Assembly (NCBI GenBank): GCA_028875855.1
Contig: JAGWVA010000025.1
Span: 1-52,330, forward strand
DNA length: 52,330 bases
Reading direction: 5' to 3'
Origin: Paracoccaceae bacterium
GTDB lineage: Bacteria; Pseudomonadota; Alphaproteobacteria; Rhodobacterales; Rhodobacteraceae
Position numbers and translations under genes: made by a program
Part shown: piece by piece, positions 25,033 through 34,339 of the stretch
How positions within the stretch are numbered: the stretch's first letter is position 1
Layout: every line of letters starts with the position of its first letter
The notes under the pieces: model-generated
What the model was told of the DNA's origin: nothing
Database searches by the model: none
The model's input: the letters and a program-made list of their open reading frames with translations, nothing else

Positions 25033-25074
25033 CTTCCGCTTCCTCTCGTTGCCGGGCTTGGCTAGCATCTGGGC

Positions 25075-26394
25075 ATGAAACCCGCCTGGCTCAAGACAAT
25101 CCTGCCCCGCAGCCTCTATGGCCGCGCCGCGCTGATCCTGATCGTTCCGGTGGTCATGATCCAGCTTGTCGTCTCGGTCACCTTCATTCAGCGCCACTAT
25201 GAAGGTGTGACCCAGCAGATGACGGGCAACATCCTGATCGAGGTGAAATACATCCTGGGCGAGGTCGATGCCGCCCCCGATCTGGCCGCGGCGCAAAAGG
25301 ATGCGCGCATGCTTGCGGCGCGGCTCGACATGCAGGTGATGCTGCCTGCGCCCGATGTGACGGGCGACCGGATCAACTGGGCCGACTTCTCGGGTCAGCA
25401 GATGCTGCGTACGCTGCGGGCGGCGCTGCCGGGGTTGCAGGCGGTGGACCTCTTGGCCGACAGCCGGGCGGTCCGGATCACGATCGCGACGCCCTGGGGG
25501 CCGATGCGGGTGATCTTTCCGCGCGAACGCGTCTCGGCCTCCAATCCGCATCAGTTGCTGGTTCTGATGATCTTTACCTCGATCCTGATGACGCTGATCG
25601 CCTACATGTTCCTGCGCAACCAGCTTCGGCCGATCACGCGGCTGGCCGCGGCGGCAGAGGCGTTCGGCAAGGGGCAGGCGATCTCTTACCGGCCGCGCGG
25701 GGCGAACGAGGTGCGGGCGGCGGGGCTGTCGTTCCTCGAGATGCGGGCGCGGATCGAACGGCAGATCGAGCAGCGCACGCTGATGCTGTCGGGGGTGAGC
25801 CACGATCTGCGCACGCCGCTGACACGACTGAAGCTTGGCCTTGCGATGCTGGAGGACACGCCCGACGTGGCCGACCTGCGGCGCGACGTCGAGGATATGG
25901 AACGGCTTCTGGATGCCTTCCTCGCCTTTGCGCGGGGCGATGCGATGGAAGAGACCGCGCCCACCGATCTGCCGGACCTGATCCGGCGCGTGGTGGACGA
26001 TGCGGCCCGCGGCGGCAAACCCGTGGCGCTTGGCCAGATCGAGGGGCGCGGCGCCGCGCCGATCCGGCCCCATGCCGTCCGGCGGGCGGTCGAGAACCTC
26101 GTGGGGAACGCCGTGCGCTATGCCAGACACGTCGAGGTGGGCCTCGTGATGACCGACCGCCAGATCCGCATCGTCGTCGAGGATGACGGCCCCGGCATCC
26201 CGCCCGAGAAGCGCGAGGAGGCGATGCGCCCCTTCATCCGGCTTGACGCCGCGCGCAATCAGGACCGGGGCAGCGGCGTGGGTCTTGGCCTGTCGATCGC
26301 GGCGGATGTCGCCCGCAGTCACGGCGGCAGCCTGCGGCTTGGCCAGAGCGACAGGCTAGGCGGCCTGCGCGCGGAACTCGTGCTGGCGCGGTAG
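25075..26394 (+). CDS. EnvZ-like sensor histidine kinase
   Basis: 439 residues. Two membrane segments (about 17-38 and 160-180) enclose a periplasmic part, followed by a HAMP region. The H-box is SGVSHDLRTPLTRLK with His243, as in EnvZ. The N, G1 and G2 boxes are visible (NLVGNAVRYA, DDGPGIPP, GSGVGLGLSI). It senses an envelope signal and passes phosphate to an OmpR-type regulator. No response regulator gene is beside it in the window. It is divergent from the hydrolase gene. Confidence 0.9.
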   Translation: MKPAWLKTILPRSLYGRAALILIVPVVMIQLVVSVTFIQRHYEGVTQQMTGNILIEVKYILGEVDAAPDLAAAQKDARMLAARLDMQVMLPAPDVTGDRINWADFSGQQMLRTLRAALPGLQAVDLLADSRAVRITIATPWGPMRVIFPRERVSASNPHQLLVLMIFTSILMTLIAYMFLRNQLRPITRLAAAAEAFGKGQAISYRPRGANEVRAAGLSFLEMRARIERQIEQRTLMLSGVSHDLRTPLTRLKLGLAMLEDTPDVADLRRDVEDMERLLDAFLAFARGDAMEETAPTDLPDLIRRVVDDAARGGKPVALGQIEGRGAAPIRPHAVRRAVENLVGNAVRYARHVEVGLVMTDRQIRIVVEDDGPGIPPEKREEAMRPFIRLDAARNQDRGSGVGLGLSIAADVARSHGGSLRLGQSDRLGGLRAELVLAR

Positions 26395-26475
26395 GCCGGT
26401 CACGCGAAGCGTTGCGCAACCGTCTCAATCTGGCCATGCTGCCGGAAACCCCGGCACAGGGGCAGGGAGGAAAGA

Positions 26476-28122
26476 ATGAGCGACGCCTATGACTATCCGC
26501 TGATCCTGCGGCAGCTTCTGCATTCGACGCTGTCCACCAATGCCGGGCAGGAGATCATCTATCCCGGCGTGATGCGCTACACCTATGCCGACTGGTTCCG
26601 GCGGCTGCAAAGGCTTGCCAATGCGTTTCACGGGCTTGGCCTGGGCCGGGGCAATGTCATCGCGGTGATGGATTGGGACAGCCATCGCTATTTCGAATGC
26701 TTCTTCGGCATCCCGATGATCGGCGCCACGCTGCACACGGTCAACGTCCGGCTCTCGCCCGATCAGGTGCTTTACACGATCAACCATGCCGAGGACGACG
26801 CGATCCTTGTGCACGAGGATTTCCTGCCGCTGCTCGCAGCCATCGCGCCGCGGATCACCCGGCCGGTCAGGCTTATCCTGCTGTCCGACCGCAAGGGCGC
26901 GCTGCCGCAGGTCGAGGGGTTGAGTTTCGCCGGCGAATACGAAGCGATGCTTGAGGCCGCCGCGCCCGATTTCACCTTCCCCGACTTCGACGAAGGCACG
27001 CGCGCCACGCTGTTCTACACCACCGGCACCACGGGCGACCCAAAGGGCGTGAGCTATTCCCACCGGCAGATCGTGTTGCATTCGCTGGGTCTTGTGGCTG
27101 CACTTGGTGCCGTGCCGGGGCAGGGCGGGGTGAATCGGGCCGACGTTTACATGCCGATCACGCCTCTGTTCCACGTCCATGCCTGGGGCTTTCCCTTCAC
27201 CGCGACGATGCTGGGGCTGAAGCAGGTCTACCCGGGCCGATACGAACCGGGGCGGCTGCTGAAGCTGATTGGCGACTATGGGGTGACGCTGTCGCATTGC
27301 GTGCCGACGATCCTCAACATGCTGTTGTCGGCGCCCGGGTCGGAAGATGTGGACCTCAGCCGCTGGAAGGTCATCATCGGCGGGTCCGCCCTGCCGCGCG
27401 GGTTGGCGGCGGCGGCGCTGAAACGGGGGATCGACGTGCAGTCGGGCTATGGCATGTCCGAGACCTGTCCGATCCTGACGATCTCGGACATGACCGAGGC
27501 GCAGCTTGCCGAGGATGACGCGATCGACACCCGGATCGCCACCGGGCGTGCGGTTCCCATGGTCGAATTGCGCGTGGTGGACCACGAGATGCGCGACATG
27601 CCGCGCGGCAGCAAGGCCACGGGAGAGGTCGTCGTGCGCGCGCCCTGGCTGACCGAGGGCTATCTGAAGAACCCCGAGGGCACGGCCTCGCTCTGGCGCG
27701 GGGGCTATCTGCACACCGGCGACGTGGGTTACCTCGAGGCGGACGGGACGCTGCATATCACCGACCGGATCAAGGACGTCATCAAGTCAGGGGGCGAGTG
27801 GATCTCGTCGCTCGATCTGGAGAACCTCGTGAGTCTGGCCGAAGGCGTGGCCGAGGTGGCGGCGATCGGGCTGCCGGATGCGAAATGGGGCGAACGGCCC
27901 TGCTTCGTGATCGCCCTGAAGCCGGGGGCGGACCCCCGCGCGGTCGAGGCGGCCGTGCGCCACGTGGTGGCGGATGCGATTTCGCAGGGCCATCTTTCGT
28001 CCTGGGCAGCACCCGACCGGGTGGAATTTGTGGACGCCTTGCCAAAGACTTCGGTGGGAAAGCTCGACAAGAAGGCGATGCGCGCGGCCTATGCCGCCCC
28101 CTCTGCCGTGACGTCAGGCTGA
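26476..28122 (+). CDS. Medium/long-chain acyl-CoA ligase, AlkK-like
   Basis: 548 residues of the acyl-adenylate-forming family. Motifs are TTGTTGDPKGV (phosphate loop), GYGMSET, TGDVGYLEADG and RIKDVIKSGGEW, with the late catalytic Lys in SVGKLDKK. It activates fatty or other carboxylic acids to CoA esters. A GGGAGGAAAG ribosome-binding site precedes the start. It stands alone between the kinase gene and the molybdenum hydroxylase operon, so the substrate cannot be inferred. Confidence 0.88.
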   Translation: MSDAYDYPLILRQLLHSTLSTNAGQEIIYPGVMRYTYADWFRRLQRLANAFHGLGLGRGNVIAVMDWDSHRYFECFFGIPMIGATLHTVNVRLSPDQVLYTINHAEDDAILVHEDFLPLLAAIAPRITRPVRLILLSDRKGALPQVEGLSFAGEYEAMLEAAAPDFTFPDFDEGTRATLFYTTGTTGDPKGVSYSHRQIVLHSLGLVAALGAVPGQGGVNRADVYMPITPLFHVHAWGFPFTATMLGLKQVYPGRYEPGRLLKLIGDYGVTLSHCVPTILNMLLSAPGSEDVDLSRWKVIIGGSALPRGLAAAALKRGIDVQSGYGMSETCPILTISDMTEAQLAEDDAIDTRIATGRAVPMVELRVVDHEMRDMPRGSKATGEVVVRAPWLTEGYLKNPEGTASLWRGGYLHTGDVGYLEADGTLHITDRIKDVIKSGGEWISSLDLENLVSLAEGVAEVAAIGLPDAKWGERPCFVIALKPGADPRAVEAAVRHVVADAISQGHLSSWAAPDRVEFVDALPKTSVGKLDKKAMRAAYAAPSAVTSG

Positions 28123-28224
28123 CCGGAATCGACCGCAGAATGTCGCGCATGTGTTGCATCCCGGGCCGGGCCGGGACTAATCTCCGCCCCGGACCCTGAG
28201 AGACAGAGACAGGAACCGATCCCG

Positions 28225-29088
28225 ATGCGTTACGAAAAACCCCAGACGGTGGCCGAGGCCGCGCGTCTTCTGACGGGTGAAAAGGGCCTGTCCCGCATTC
28301 TGGCGGGCGGCACCGATGTGCTGGTGCAACTGAAGGCCGGGCTGGTCGAGCCCGACCTCGTGGTGGATATCAAGGCGCTTCCCGGCGTGCGGTCGATCGT
28401 GGCAGAGGCGGGCGGGTTCCGCATCGGCGCCGCCGTGTCGAACGCGCAACTGGGCGAGGACAAGGCCGTCCGCGCGCTGTGGCCCGGCGTGGTCGAGGCC
28501 GCGAATCTCATCGGCTCGACCCAGGTTCAGGGGCGCGCGACCATGGTGGGCAACCTCTGCAACGCCTCGCCCGCCGCCGATGCCGTTCCGGCACTGGTCG
28601 CCGCGGGCGCCGTCGCCCGCGTGGCGGGCCCCGGTGCGGCCCGCGACGTGCCCGTCGAGAAGATCCCCACGGGCCCCGGCAAGACCAAGCTCAAGCGGGG
28701 CGAGTTCATCACCTCGATCTTCCTGCCCGCGCGTCCGCCGCGCTCGGCCGATGCCTACCTGCGCTTCATTCCGCGCACCGAGATGGACATCGCCGTCGCC
28801 TCGGCCGCCGTCAGCCTGACGCTGGACGAGGACGGCCGGATCGCCGCCGCGCGCGTGGCCCTTGGCGCGGTCGCGCCGACGGTTCTGCTGGTCGAGGCCG
28901 CCGCCAAGGCGATACTTGGCTCGCGGCTGGAAGACCCCGCGCTCGAGGCCCTCGCGGCGGCCTGCTCGGCCGCGGCGAGCCCTATCGACGACAAGCGTGG
29001 AACCGTCGAGTTCCGCAAGGACGTGGTGGGCGTGCTGGCCAAGCGCGCCGCCCGCATCGCCTACACCCGTGCCGGAGGCCAGTCATGA
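28225..29088 (+). CDS. Molybdenum hydroxylase FAD-binding subunit (CoxM/XdhB type)
   Basis: 287 residues. The FAD-binding loop AGGTDVLVQLKAG is at the N-terminus, and a second FAD motif (GNLCNASPAADAVPAL) lies near the middle. It is the medium subunit of xanthine-dehydrogenase-family enzymes and carries electrons from the Fe-S subunit. It overlaps the next gene by 4 bp (ATGA). Confidence 0.9.
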   Translation: MRYEKPQTVAEAARLLTGEKGLSRILAGGTDVLVQLKAGLVEPDLVVDIKALPGVRSIVAEAGGFRIGAAVSNAQLGEDKAVRALWPGVVEAANLIGSTQVQGRATMVGNLCNASPAADAVPALVAAGAVARVAGPGAARDVPVEKIPTGPGKTKLKRGEFITSIFLPARPPRSADAYLRFIPRTEMDIAVASAAVSLTLDEDGRIAAARVALGAVAPTVLLVEAAAKAILGSRLEDPALEALAAACSAAASPIDDKRGTVEFRKDVVGVLAKRAARIAYTRAGGQS

Positions 29089-29561
29089 GCGCCATCACCG
29101 TATCGACCACCGTCAACGGCGACGCGGTCGATTTCATATGCCAACCCGACGAATCGCTTCTGGATGCGCTGCGCGGCCGCCTGGGCCTGACCGGCGCGAA
29201 AGAGGGCTGCGGCACCGGCGACTGCGGCGCCTGTTCGGTGACCGTGAACGGGCGGCTGGTCTGCTCGTGCCTGATGCTTGCGGCCGAGGCCGAGGGGGCC
29301 GAGATCGGCACCGTCGAGGGCATCGCCAAGGGCAACGCGCTGCATCCGTTGCAGCAGTCCTTCCTTGACCACGCGGGCCTGCAATGCGGCGTCTGCACGC
29401 CCGGCATCCTTGTCGCGGCCAAGGCGCTTCTCGACCGGAACCCCGACCCGACCGACGAAGAGGTTCGCTATTGGCTCGCCGGCAACCTGTGCCGCTGCAC
29501 GGGCTACGACAAGATCATCCGCGCGGTGCAATCCGCCGCAGCTCAGATGAGGAGCGCCTGA
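29085..29561 (+). CDS. Molybdenum hydroxylase [2Fe-2S] subunit (CoxS type)
   Basis: 158 residues. The plant-type cluster motif CGTGDCGACSVTVNG with a later CSC holds the first [2Fe-2S] centre. CGVCTPG and NLCRCTGY hold the second, the set expected for this family. It links the Mo subunit to the FAD subunit. It is in the same operon as its partners, with overlap on the left and 1 bp spacing on the right. Confidence 0.93.
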   Translation: MSAITVSTTVNGDAVDFICQPDESLLDALRGRLGLTGAKEGCGTGDCGACSVTVNGRLVCSCLMLAAEAEGAEIGTVEGIAKGNALHPLQQSFLDHAGLQCGVCTPGILVAAKALLDRNPDPTDEEVRYWLAGNLCRCTGYDKIIRAVQSAAAQMRSA

Positions 29562-29562
29562 C

Positions 29563-31809
29563 ATGGCTCTGGATTCCCACGGAAAACGTGAGTTCAAGCA
29601 GATCGGAACGCGGGTCGCGCGCCCCGACGGGATCGACAAGGTCACCGGCCGCGCCCTGTATGGCGCGGACATGTCGGCGCCGGGCATGCTGGTGGGCCGC
29701 ATCCTGCGCAGCCCCCATGCCCATGCCCGCATCCTGCGCATCGACACGTCGGAGGCCGAGGCCATTCCCGGCGTGAAGGCGGTAGTCACCGGCGCCGATT
29801 TCTCGATCCCCGACGACGCGGCGCTGGCCGATATCTCGGTCAACGTGATGGCGCGCACCAAGGCGCTTTACGACGGTCATGCCGTCGCGGCCGTCGCCGC
29901 CACCAGCGCGCAGGCCGCCAAGGCCGCGCTGAAGGCGATCAAGGTTGAATACGAGGTGCTGCCCCACGTCACCGACGTTGACGCCGCAATGGCGCCCGAC
30001 GCGCCGGTCGTCCAGAAGGGCCGCAGCCTCGAGTCGGTGCCCGCAGGCATGGGGGCGAATGTCACCCATCACTGCGAATTCGGCCATGGCGATCTGGAGG
30101 CCGGCTTTGCCAGGGCCGACAAGATCGTGGAACGCAGCTTCAAGACCGCGGCGACCCATCAGGGCTATATCGAACCCCACGCCTGCCTTGCCACGATGAA
30201 CGGCGACGGGCGGGCCGACCTGTGGTGCTGCACCCAGGGTCAATACATGGTCCGCACGGTCTGCGCCGGTGTGCTCGGGATCGAGGCCAGCCAGCTTCGC
30301 GTCACCGCCTCGGAGATCGGCGGCGGCTTCGGCGGCAAGACCACCGTCTTCATCGAGCCGGTCGCGCTGATGCTGGCGAAGAAAAGCGGCAAGCCCGTGA
30401 AGATCGTGATGACCCGGGACGAGGTCTTCAAGGCCACCGGCCCGACCGTCTCGACCTCGATCGACGTCAAGATCGGGATGACGAAGGCGGGCCGCATCAC
30501 GGCCGGCGCTGCGACGCTGCGTTATTCCGGCGGGGCTTTCCCGAACACCACGGTGGACATGGGCGCGCAGGCGGCCTTTGCGGCCTATGATCTCGACGCC
30601 GTGCGGACGGTGGGCTGGAACATCCTGACCAACCGCCCGAAGGAATCCGCCTATCGCGCGCCGGGTGCGCCGCAGGCGATCTATGCGGTCGAAAGCGTGG
30701 TGGACGAGCTCTGCCTTGCGCTGAACCTCGACCCGCTTGACGTGCGCATCCTGAACGCCGCGCGCAAGGGGACGAAGTCGTCCTATGGCCCGACCTTCGA
30801 CGACATCGGCCTTCTGGCGACGCTTGAAGCGGCGAAGGCCCATCCGCATTACAACACGCCGCTCAAGCCGGGGCAGTCGCGCGGGGTCTCCTGCGGGTTC
30901 TGGTTCAACTTCGGCGGCAACACCTGCGTGAGCCTGAACATCAACACCGACGGCACCGTCGGCGTGACCGAGGGCAACCCCGACATCGGCGGCAGCCGCG
31001 CCTCGATCAGCCTGATGGCGGCCGAGGAACTGGGCGTGCCCTACGACAAGGTCCGCACGATCATCGCCGACACCGCCTCGCTTGGCTACAACGACGTGAC
31101 CGACGGCAGCCGTGTGACCTTCGCGGTGGGGCTGGCCACGATCAAGGCCGCCCGCGACGCCATCAAGAAGATGTGCGGCCGCGTCGCGAAGATCTGGGGC
31201 ATCGACGAGGATGCTGTGGAATGGCGCGACGGGGCGGCGCATCCGGCGGGCCCCAACGCGGGGAAATTCCCGCCCATGACGCTGGAAGAGATCGCCGCGA
31301 TCTCGTTCGAGACCGGCGGCCCGATTGCCGGGCACTATGAGGTCAACGCCGATGGCGCGGGTGTCAGCTTCGGCGTGCATCTGTGCGACCTCGAGGTGGA
31401 CAAGGAGACCGGCCAGACCACGATCCTGCGCTACACCGTGTTCCAGGACGCGGGCAAGGCGGTCCACCCCGACTATGTCGAGGGGCAGATGCAGGGCGGC
31501 GCCGTGCAGGGCATCGGCTGGGCGCTGAACGAGGAATACATCTACGGCGCCGATGGCCGGCTGCTGAACGCGGGCTTCCTTGACTACCGCATTCCCGTCG
31601 CCTCGGATCTTCCGAAGATCGACACGCAAATCCTTGAAATCCCGAACCCCGGCCACCCCTACGGCGTGCGCGGCGTGGGCGAGACGGGGATCGTGCCGCC
31701 GCTTGCGGCCGTGTCGAACGCAGTGTCGCGGGCCATCGACGTCCGGATGCACGAACTGCCGATGTCGCCGCCGCGCGTGCTCAAGGCGATCAAGGCCGCG
31801 CGGGGCTGA
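29563..31809 (+). CDS. Molybdenum hydroxylase catalytic (Mo-cofactor) subunit, CoxL/XdhA family
   Basis: 748 residues. Seen are the cofactor-binding GGGFGGK, the AYRAPGAPQ loop and the late GVGETG with the catalytic Glu. The loop is not AYRCSFR, so it is not an aerobic CO dehydrogenase; the AYRAPG form is shared by xanthine, hydroxybenzoyl-CoA and related aldehyde/N-heterocycle dehydrogenases. It hydroxylates an unknown carbon next to nitrogen or an aldehyde. Start has GAGGAG upstream. The gene is followed at once by a MoaD-like gene. Confidence 0.9.
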   Translation: MALDSHGKREFKQIGTRVARPDGIDKVTGRALYGADMSAPGMLVGRILRSPHAHARILRIDTSEAEAIPGVKAVVTGADFSIPDDAALADISVNVMARTKALYDGHAVAAVAATSAQAAKAALKAIKVEYEVLPHVTDVDAAMAPDAPVVQKGRSLESVPAGMGANVTHHCEFGHGDLEAGFARADKIVERSFKTAATHQGYIEPHACLATMNGDGRADLWCCTQGQYMVRTVCAGVLGIEASQLRVTASEIGGGFGGKTTVFIEPVALMLAKKSGKPVKIVMTRDEVFKATGPTVSTSIDVKIGMTKAGRITAGAATLRYSGGAFPNTTVDMGAQAAFAAYDLDAVRTVGWNILTNRPKESAYRAPGAPQAIYAVESVVDELCLALNLDPLDVRILNAARKGTKSSYGPTFDDIGLLATLEAAKAHPHYNTPLKPGQSRGVSCGFWFNFGGNTCVSLNINTDGTVGVTEGNPDIGGSRASISLMAAEELGVPYDKVRTIIADTASLGYNDVTDGSRVTFAVGLATIKAARDAIKKMCGRVAKIWGIDEDAVEWRDGAAHPAGPNAGKFPPMTLEEIAAISFETGGPIAGHYEVNADGAGVSFGVHLCDLEVDKETGQTTILRYTVFQDAGKAVHPDYVEGQMQGGAVQGIGWALNEEYIYGADGRLLNAGFLDYRIPVASDLPKIDTQILEIPNPGHPYGVRGVGETGIVPPLAAVSNAVSRAIDVRMHELPMSPPRVLKAIKAARG

Positions 31810-31810
31810 G

Positions 31811-32056
31811 ATGGTCAAGGTCCTGCTCTGGGGGTCCTTGCGGACCCATACCGACGGGCAGGCCGAAGTCGAGGTCGAGGCGCGCACCTTCAAGGAGGTT
31901 CTCGACCGTCTGGCGGAGGCCTATCCCGGCCTCCGCCCCCAGATCGAGCGCGGCGTGTCGATGGCGATCGACGGGCGCATCTACCGCGAGGCATGGTTCA
32001 CCGAGATCAAGCCCGACAGCGAGGTCGTGGTGATGCCCTACATGACGGGCGGCTAG
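31811..32056 (+). CDS. MoaD/ThiS-like small sulfur-carrier protein
   Basis: 81 residues of the beta-grasp fold (start MVKVLLWGSLR, then RTFKEVLDRLAEAYPGL). The C-terminus is MTGG; the Gly-Gly end is what MoaD/ThiS proteins use to carry sulfur as thiocarboxylate. It starts 1 bp after the Mo subunit stop and closes the operon, so it is likely dedicated to that enzyme's cofactor. It is not in the usual moaD-moaE context. Confidence 0.82.
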   Translation: MVKVLLWGSLRTHTDGQAEVEVEARTFKEVLDRLAEAYPGLRPQIERGVSMAIDGRIYREAWFTEIKPDSEVVVMPYMTGG

Positions 32057-33252
32057 GCCAGCGCCGTCATCACCCCGCGCAGCTCCGCGAGCCCCCGCAT
32101 CCGCCCGATCAGCGGATAGCCGGGCATCGAGGCGCGCTTGCGATCATCAAGGATATCCTGCCCATGGTCGGGCCGCATCGGGATCTGCGCATCGCGGCGA
32201 CCGGCAGCGCGGCGGCGCGTCTCCTCGGCCAGAAGCGCGCGGATCGTGGCGACCATGTCGGTGTCGCCCTCCAGATGCGCGGCCTCGTAGAAGCTGGTGC
32301 GCCGGGGCGTCGCCGGAGCGATCCGGGTGGTGTTGCGCAGATGCACGAAGTGGATGCGCTCGCCCAGCCGTTCGATGAACCGGACCGGATCGAAATCCGG
32401 CGCCACGCCCAGCGATCCGGTGCAGAAGGTCACGCCGCTGGCCGGACTGTCCACCGCCGCCAGCGTGCGGGCGTAATCGTCCGCGTTCGACATGACGCGC
32501 GGCAGGCCCAGAAGCGGGAAGGGCGGGTCGTCGGGGTGGCAACACAGCCGCAGCCCAAGCCGTTCGGCCGTGGGCACCACCTGCGCCAGAAAGTCGATGA
32601 GGTTCTGCGACAGCCGATCGGGCGTGATCCCGGCATAGGTCGAGAGCAGCGCGCGGATCTCGTCCAGCGTCCAGCTGTCGTTCGCGCCCGGCAGGCCCGC
32701 GACGATGTTGTCGCTCAGCGCCTTGCGGGCGGTATCGTCCATCGCGGCAAAGCGGGCATGGGCCGCCTCGGCGATTTCGGGCCCGTGGTCCTCGGCGGCG
32801 CCGGGGCGGGCAAGGATATGGATGTCGAAGGCCGCGAAATCCACCAGGTCGAACAGCATCGCGGTGCCGCCATGGGGCATCGGCGCGCGCAGCCGCGTCC
32901 GCGTCCAGTCGAGGATCGGCATGAAGTTGTAGCAGATCGTCTCGACCCCGCAGGCGGCGAGGTTTTCCAGCGAGGCCTTCCACGCCGCGATATGCTCGCC
33001 GTAACCGGTGCCCTTGGTCTTGATCGTCTCGGACACCACGAGGCTTTCCACGACGTCCCAGCCAAGCCCCGAGGGCGTGCCGTCGGCGCGCGTTCCGATC
33101 TGCGCCTGCCGTTTACGAATTTCCTCGACAGGCCATACGGTTCCGGGCGGAAGGTGATGCAGGGCAGAGACCACGCCCTGCACGCCCGCCTGCAACATCT
33201 CGTCCACGCTGACCGTGTCATGCGGGCCGAACCAGCGCCAGGTCTGCTTCAT
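32053..33252 (-). CDS. uxuA: Mannonate dehydratase
   Basis: 399 residues. The start MKQTWRWFGPHDTVSV is the family's N-terminal block, with HHLPPG shortly after. LCCHPDDPPF supplies a Cys/His metal set and CTGSLG a later block. It converts D-mannonate to 2-keto-3-deoxygluconate in hexuronate breakdown. It ends convergently with the MoaD-like gene, overlapping by 4 bp, and is the last gene of an eight-gene minus-strand operon starting at 40909. Confidence 0.93.
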   Translation of the reverse strand: MKQTWRWFGPHDTVSVDEMLQAGVQGVVSALHHLPPGTVWPVEEIRKRQAQIGTRADGTPSGLGWDVVESLVVSETIKTKGTGYGEHIAAWKASLENLAACGVETICYNFMPILDWTRTRLRAPMPHGGTAMLFDLVDFAAFDIHILARPGAAEDHGPEIAEAAHARFAAMDDTARKALSDNIVAGLPGANDSWTLDEIRALLSTYAGITPDRLSQNLIDFLAQVVPTAERLGLRLCCHPDDPPFPLLGLPRVMSNADDYARTLAAVDSPASGVTFCTGSLGVAPDFDPVRFIERLGERIHFVHLRNTTRIAPATPRRTSFYEAAHLEGDTDMVATIRALLAEETRRRAAGRRDAQIPMRPDHGQDILDDRKRASMPGYPLIGRMRGLAELRGVMTALA

Positions 33253-33255
33253 GTG

Positions 33256-34329
33256 TCAGGCGTCCTTGCGAAGAAGCGACCGGGTCGTGTCGGTCGAGAA
33301 AAGGTGGGCATCGTCCGCATCCAGCGCCAGCGCGATCTGGGTGCCGGGCTCGATCCGGGTCTGGCCGGGGCTGTGGACAGTGACCGCCGTGCCGTCGGGT
33401 GCCGTGCCGTAAAGGTAGGACTCGCCCCCCAGCCGCTCGACGCTCGCCACCGTCAGCGGCAGGCCCGCATTGCCCGGCTTCATGCCGTTCGGGCGGATGC
33501 CCAGCGTGACGGCAGCGCCCTCGGCCAGCTGGAACTTGCCCGCCGGCAGGGGCACGGTCGTCCCCGCGTCCAGCGTCACGGCCCCGCCCCTGACATGGCC
33601 CTTGAAGAAGTTCATCCGGGGGCTGCCGATGAAGCCCGCGACGAAGGTGTTGTCGGGGGTGTTGTAAAGGTCGAGCGGCCGGCCGAACTGTTCCAGCCGC
33701 CCGTCGCGCAAGACGGCGATCTTGTCGGCCATGGTCATCGCCTCCACCTGGTCGTGGGTGACGTAGATCATCGTATTGTTGATGCGCCGGTGCAGGCGGC
33801 TGATCTCGCCGCGCATCTCGACGCGCAGCTCGGCATCGAGGTTCGAGAGCGGCTCGTCGAACAGGAAGATCCGCGGCTCGCGCACCACGGCGCGGCCGAT
33901 GGCGACGCGCTGACGCTGCCCGCCCGACAGATCCTTGGGCCGGCGGTCAAGGAACTTGTCGATCTGAAGCATCTGCGCCGCCGCCGTCACGCGCTCGGCG
34001 ATCTCGGATTTCGGCGCGCGCAGGTTCTCCAGCCCGAAGGACAGGTTCTGGCGCACCGTCATGTGCGGATAAAGCGCGTAACTCTGGAACACCATGGCAA
34101 GGCCGCGCTCGGCCGGGCCAAGGTGGTTGACCACCTCGCCGCCGATGCGGACTTCGCCCCCGCTGATGGGCTCAAGCCCGGAAATCATGCGCAAAAGCGT
34201 GGACTTGCCGCAGCCCGAGGGGCCCACGAAGACGCAGAATTCGCCCTGCGCCACGTGCAGGTCCACGCCCTTTATGACCTGTGCGGCCCCATAGGCCTTG
34301 GTCACGCCGCGAAGTTCGAGATCGGACAT
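33256..34329 (-). CDS. Sugar ABC transporter ATP-binding protein (UgpC/MsmK type)
   Basis: 357 residues. Walker A GPSGCGKST is at 37-45, the signature is LSGGQRQRVAIG, Walker B is FLFDEP, and the switch His is in THDQVEA. The C-terminal TOBE/OB domain typical of sugar importers is complete. It lies between permease and uxuA and energises the importer encoded just upstream. Confidence 0.93.
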   Translation of the reverse strand: MSDLELRGVTKAYGAAQVIKGVDLHVAQGEFCVFVGPSGCGKSTLLRMISGLEPISGGEVRIGGEVVNHLGPAERGLAMVFQSYALYPHMTVRQNLSFGLENLRAPKSEIAERVTAAAQMLQIDKFLDRRPKDLSGGQRQRVAIGRAVVREPRIFLFDEPLSNLDAELRVEMRGEISRLHRRINNTMIYVTHDQVEAMTMADKIAVLRDGRLEQFGRPLDLYNTPDNTFVAGFIGSPRMNFFKGHVRGGAVTLDAGTTVPLPAGKFQLAEGAAVTLGIRPNGMKPGNAGLPLTVASVERLGGESYLYGTAPDGTAVTVHSPGQTRIEPGTQIALALDADDAHLFSTDTTRSLLRKDA

Positions 34330-34339
34330 GGGCGTCTCC

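Noticed and set aside
24127-26322. A 731-residue minus-strand open frame
   Set aside because: Only its last 301 residues are the hydrolase; the rest is antisense to the histidine kinase and consists of Arg/Pro/His-rich GC-driven sequence.
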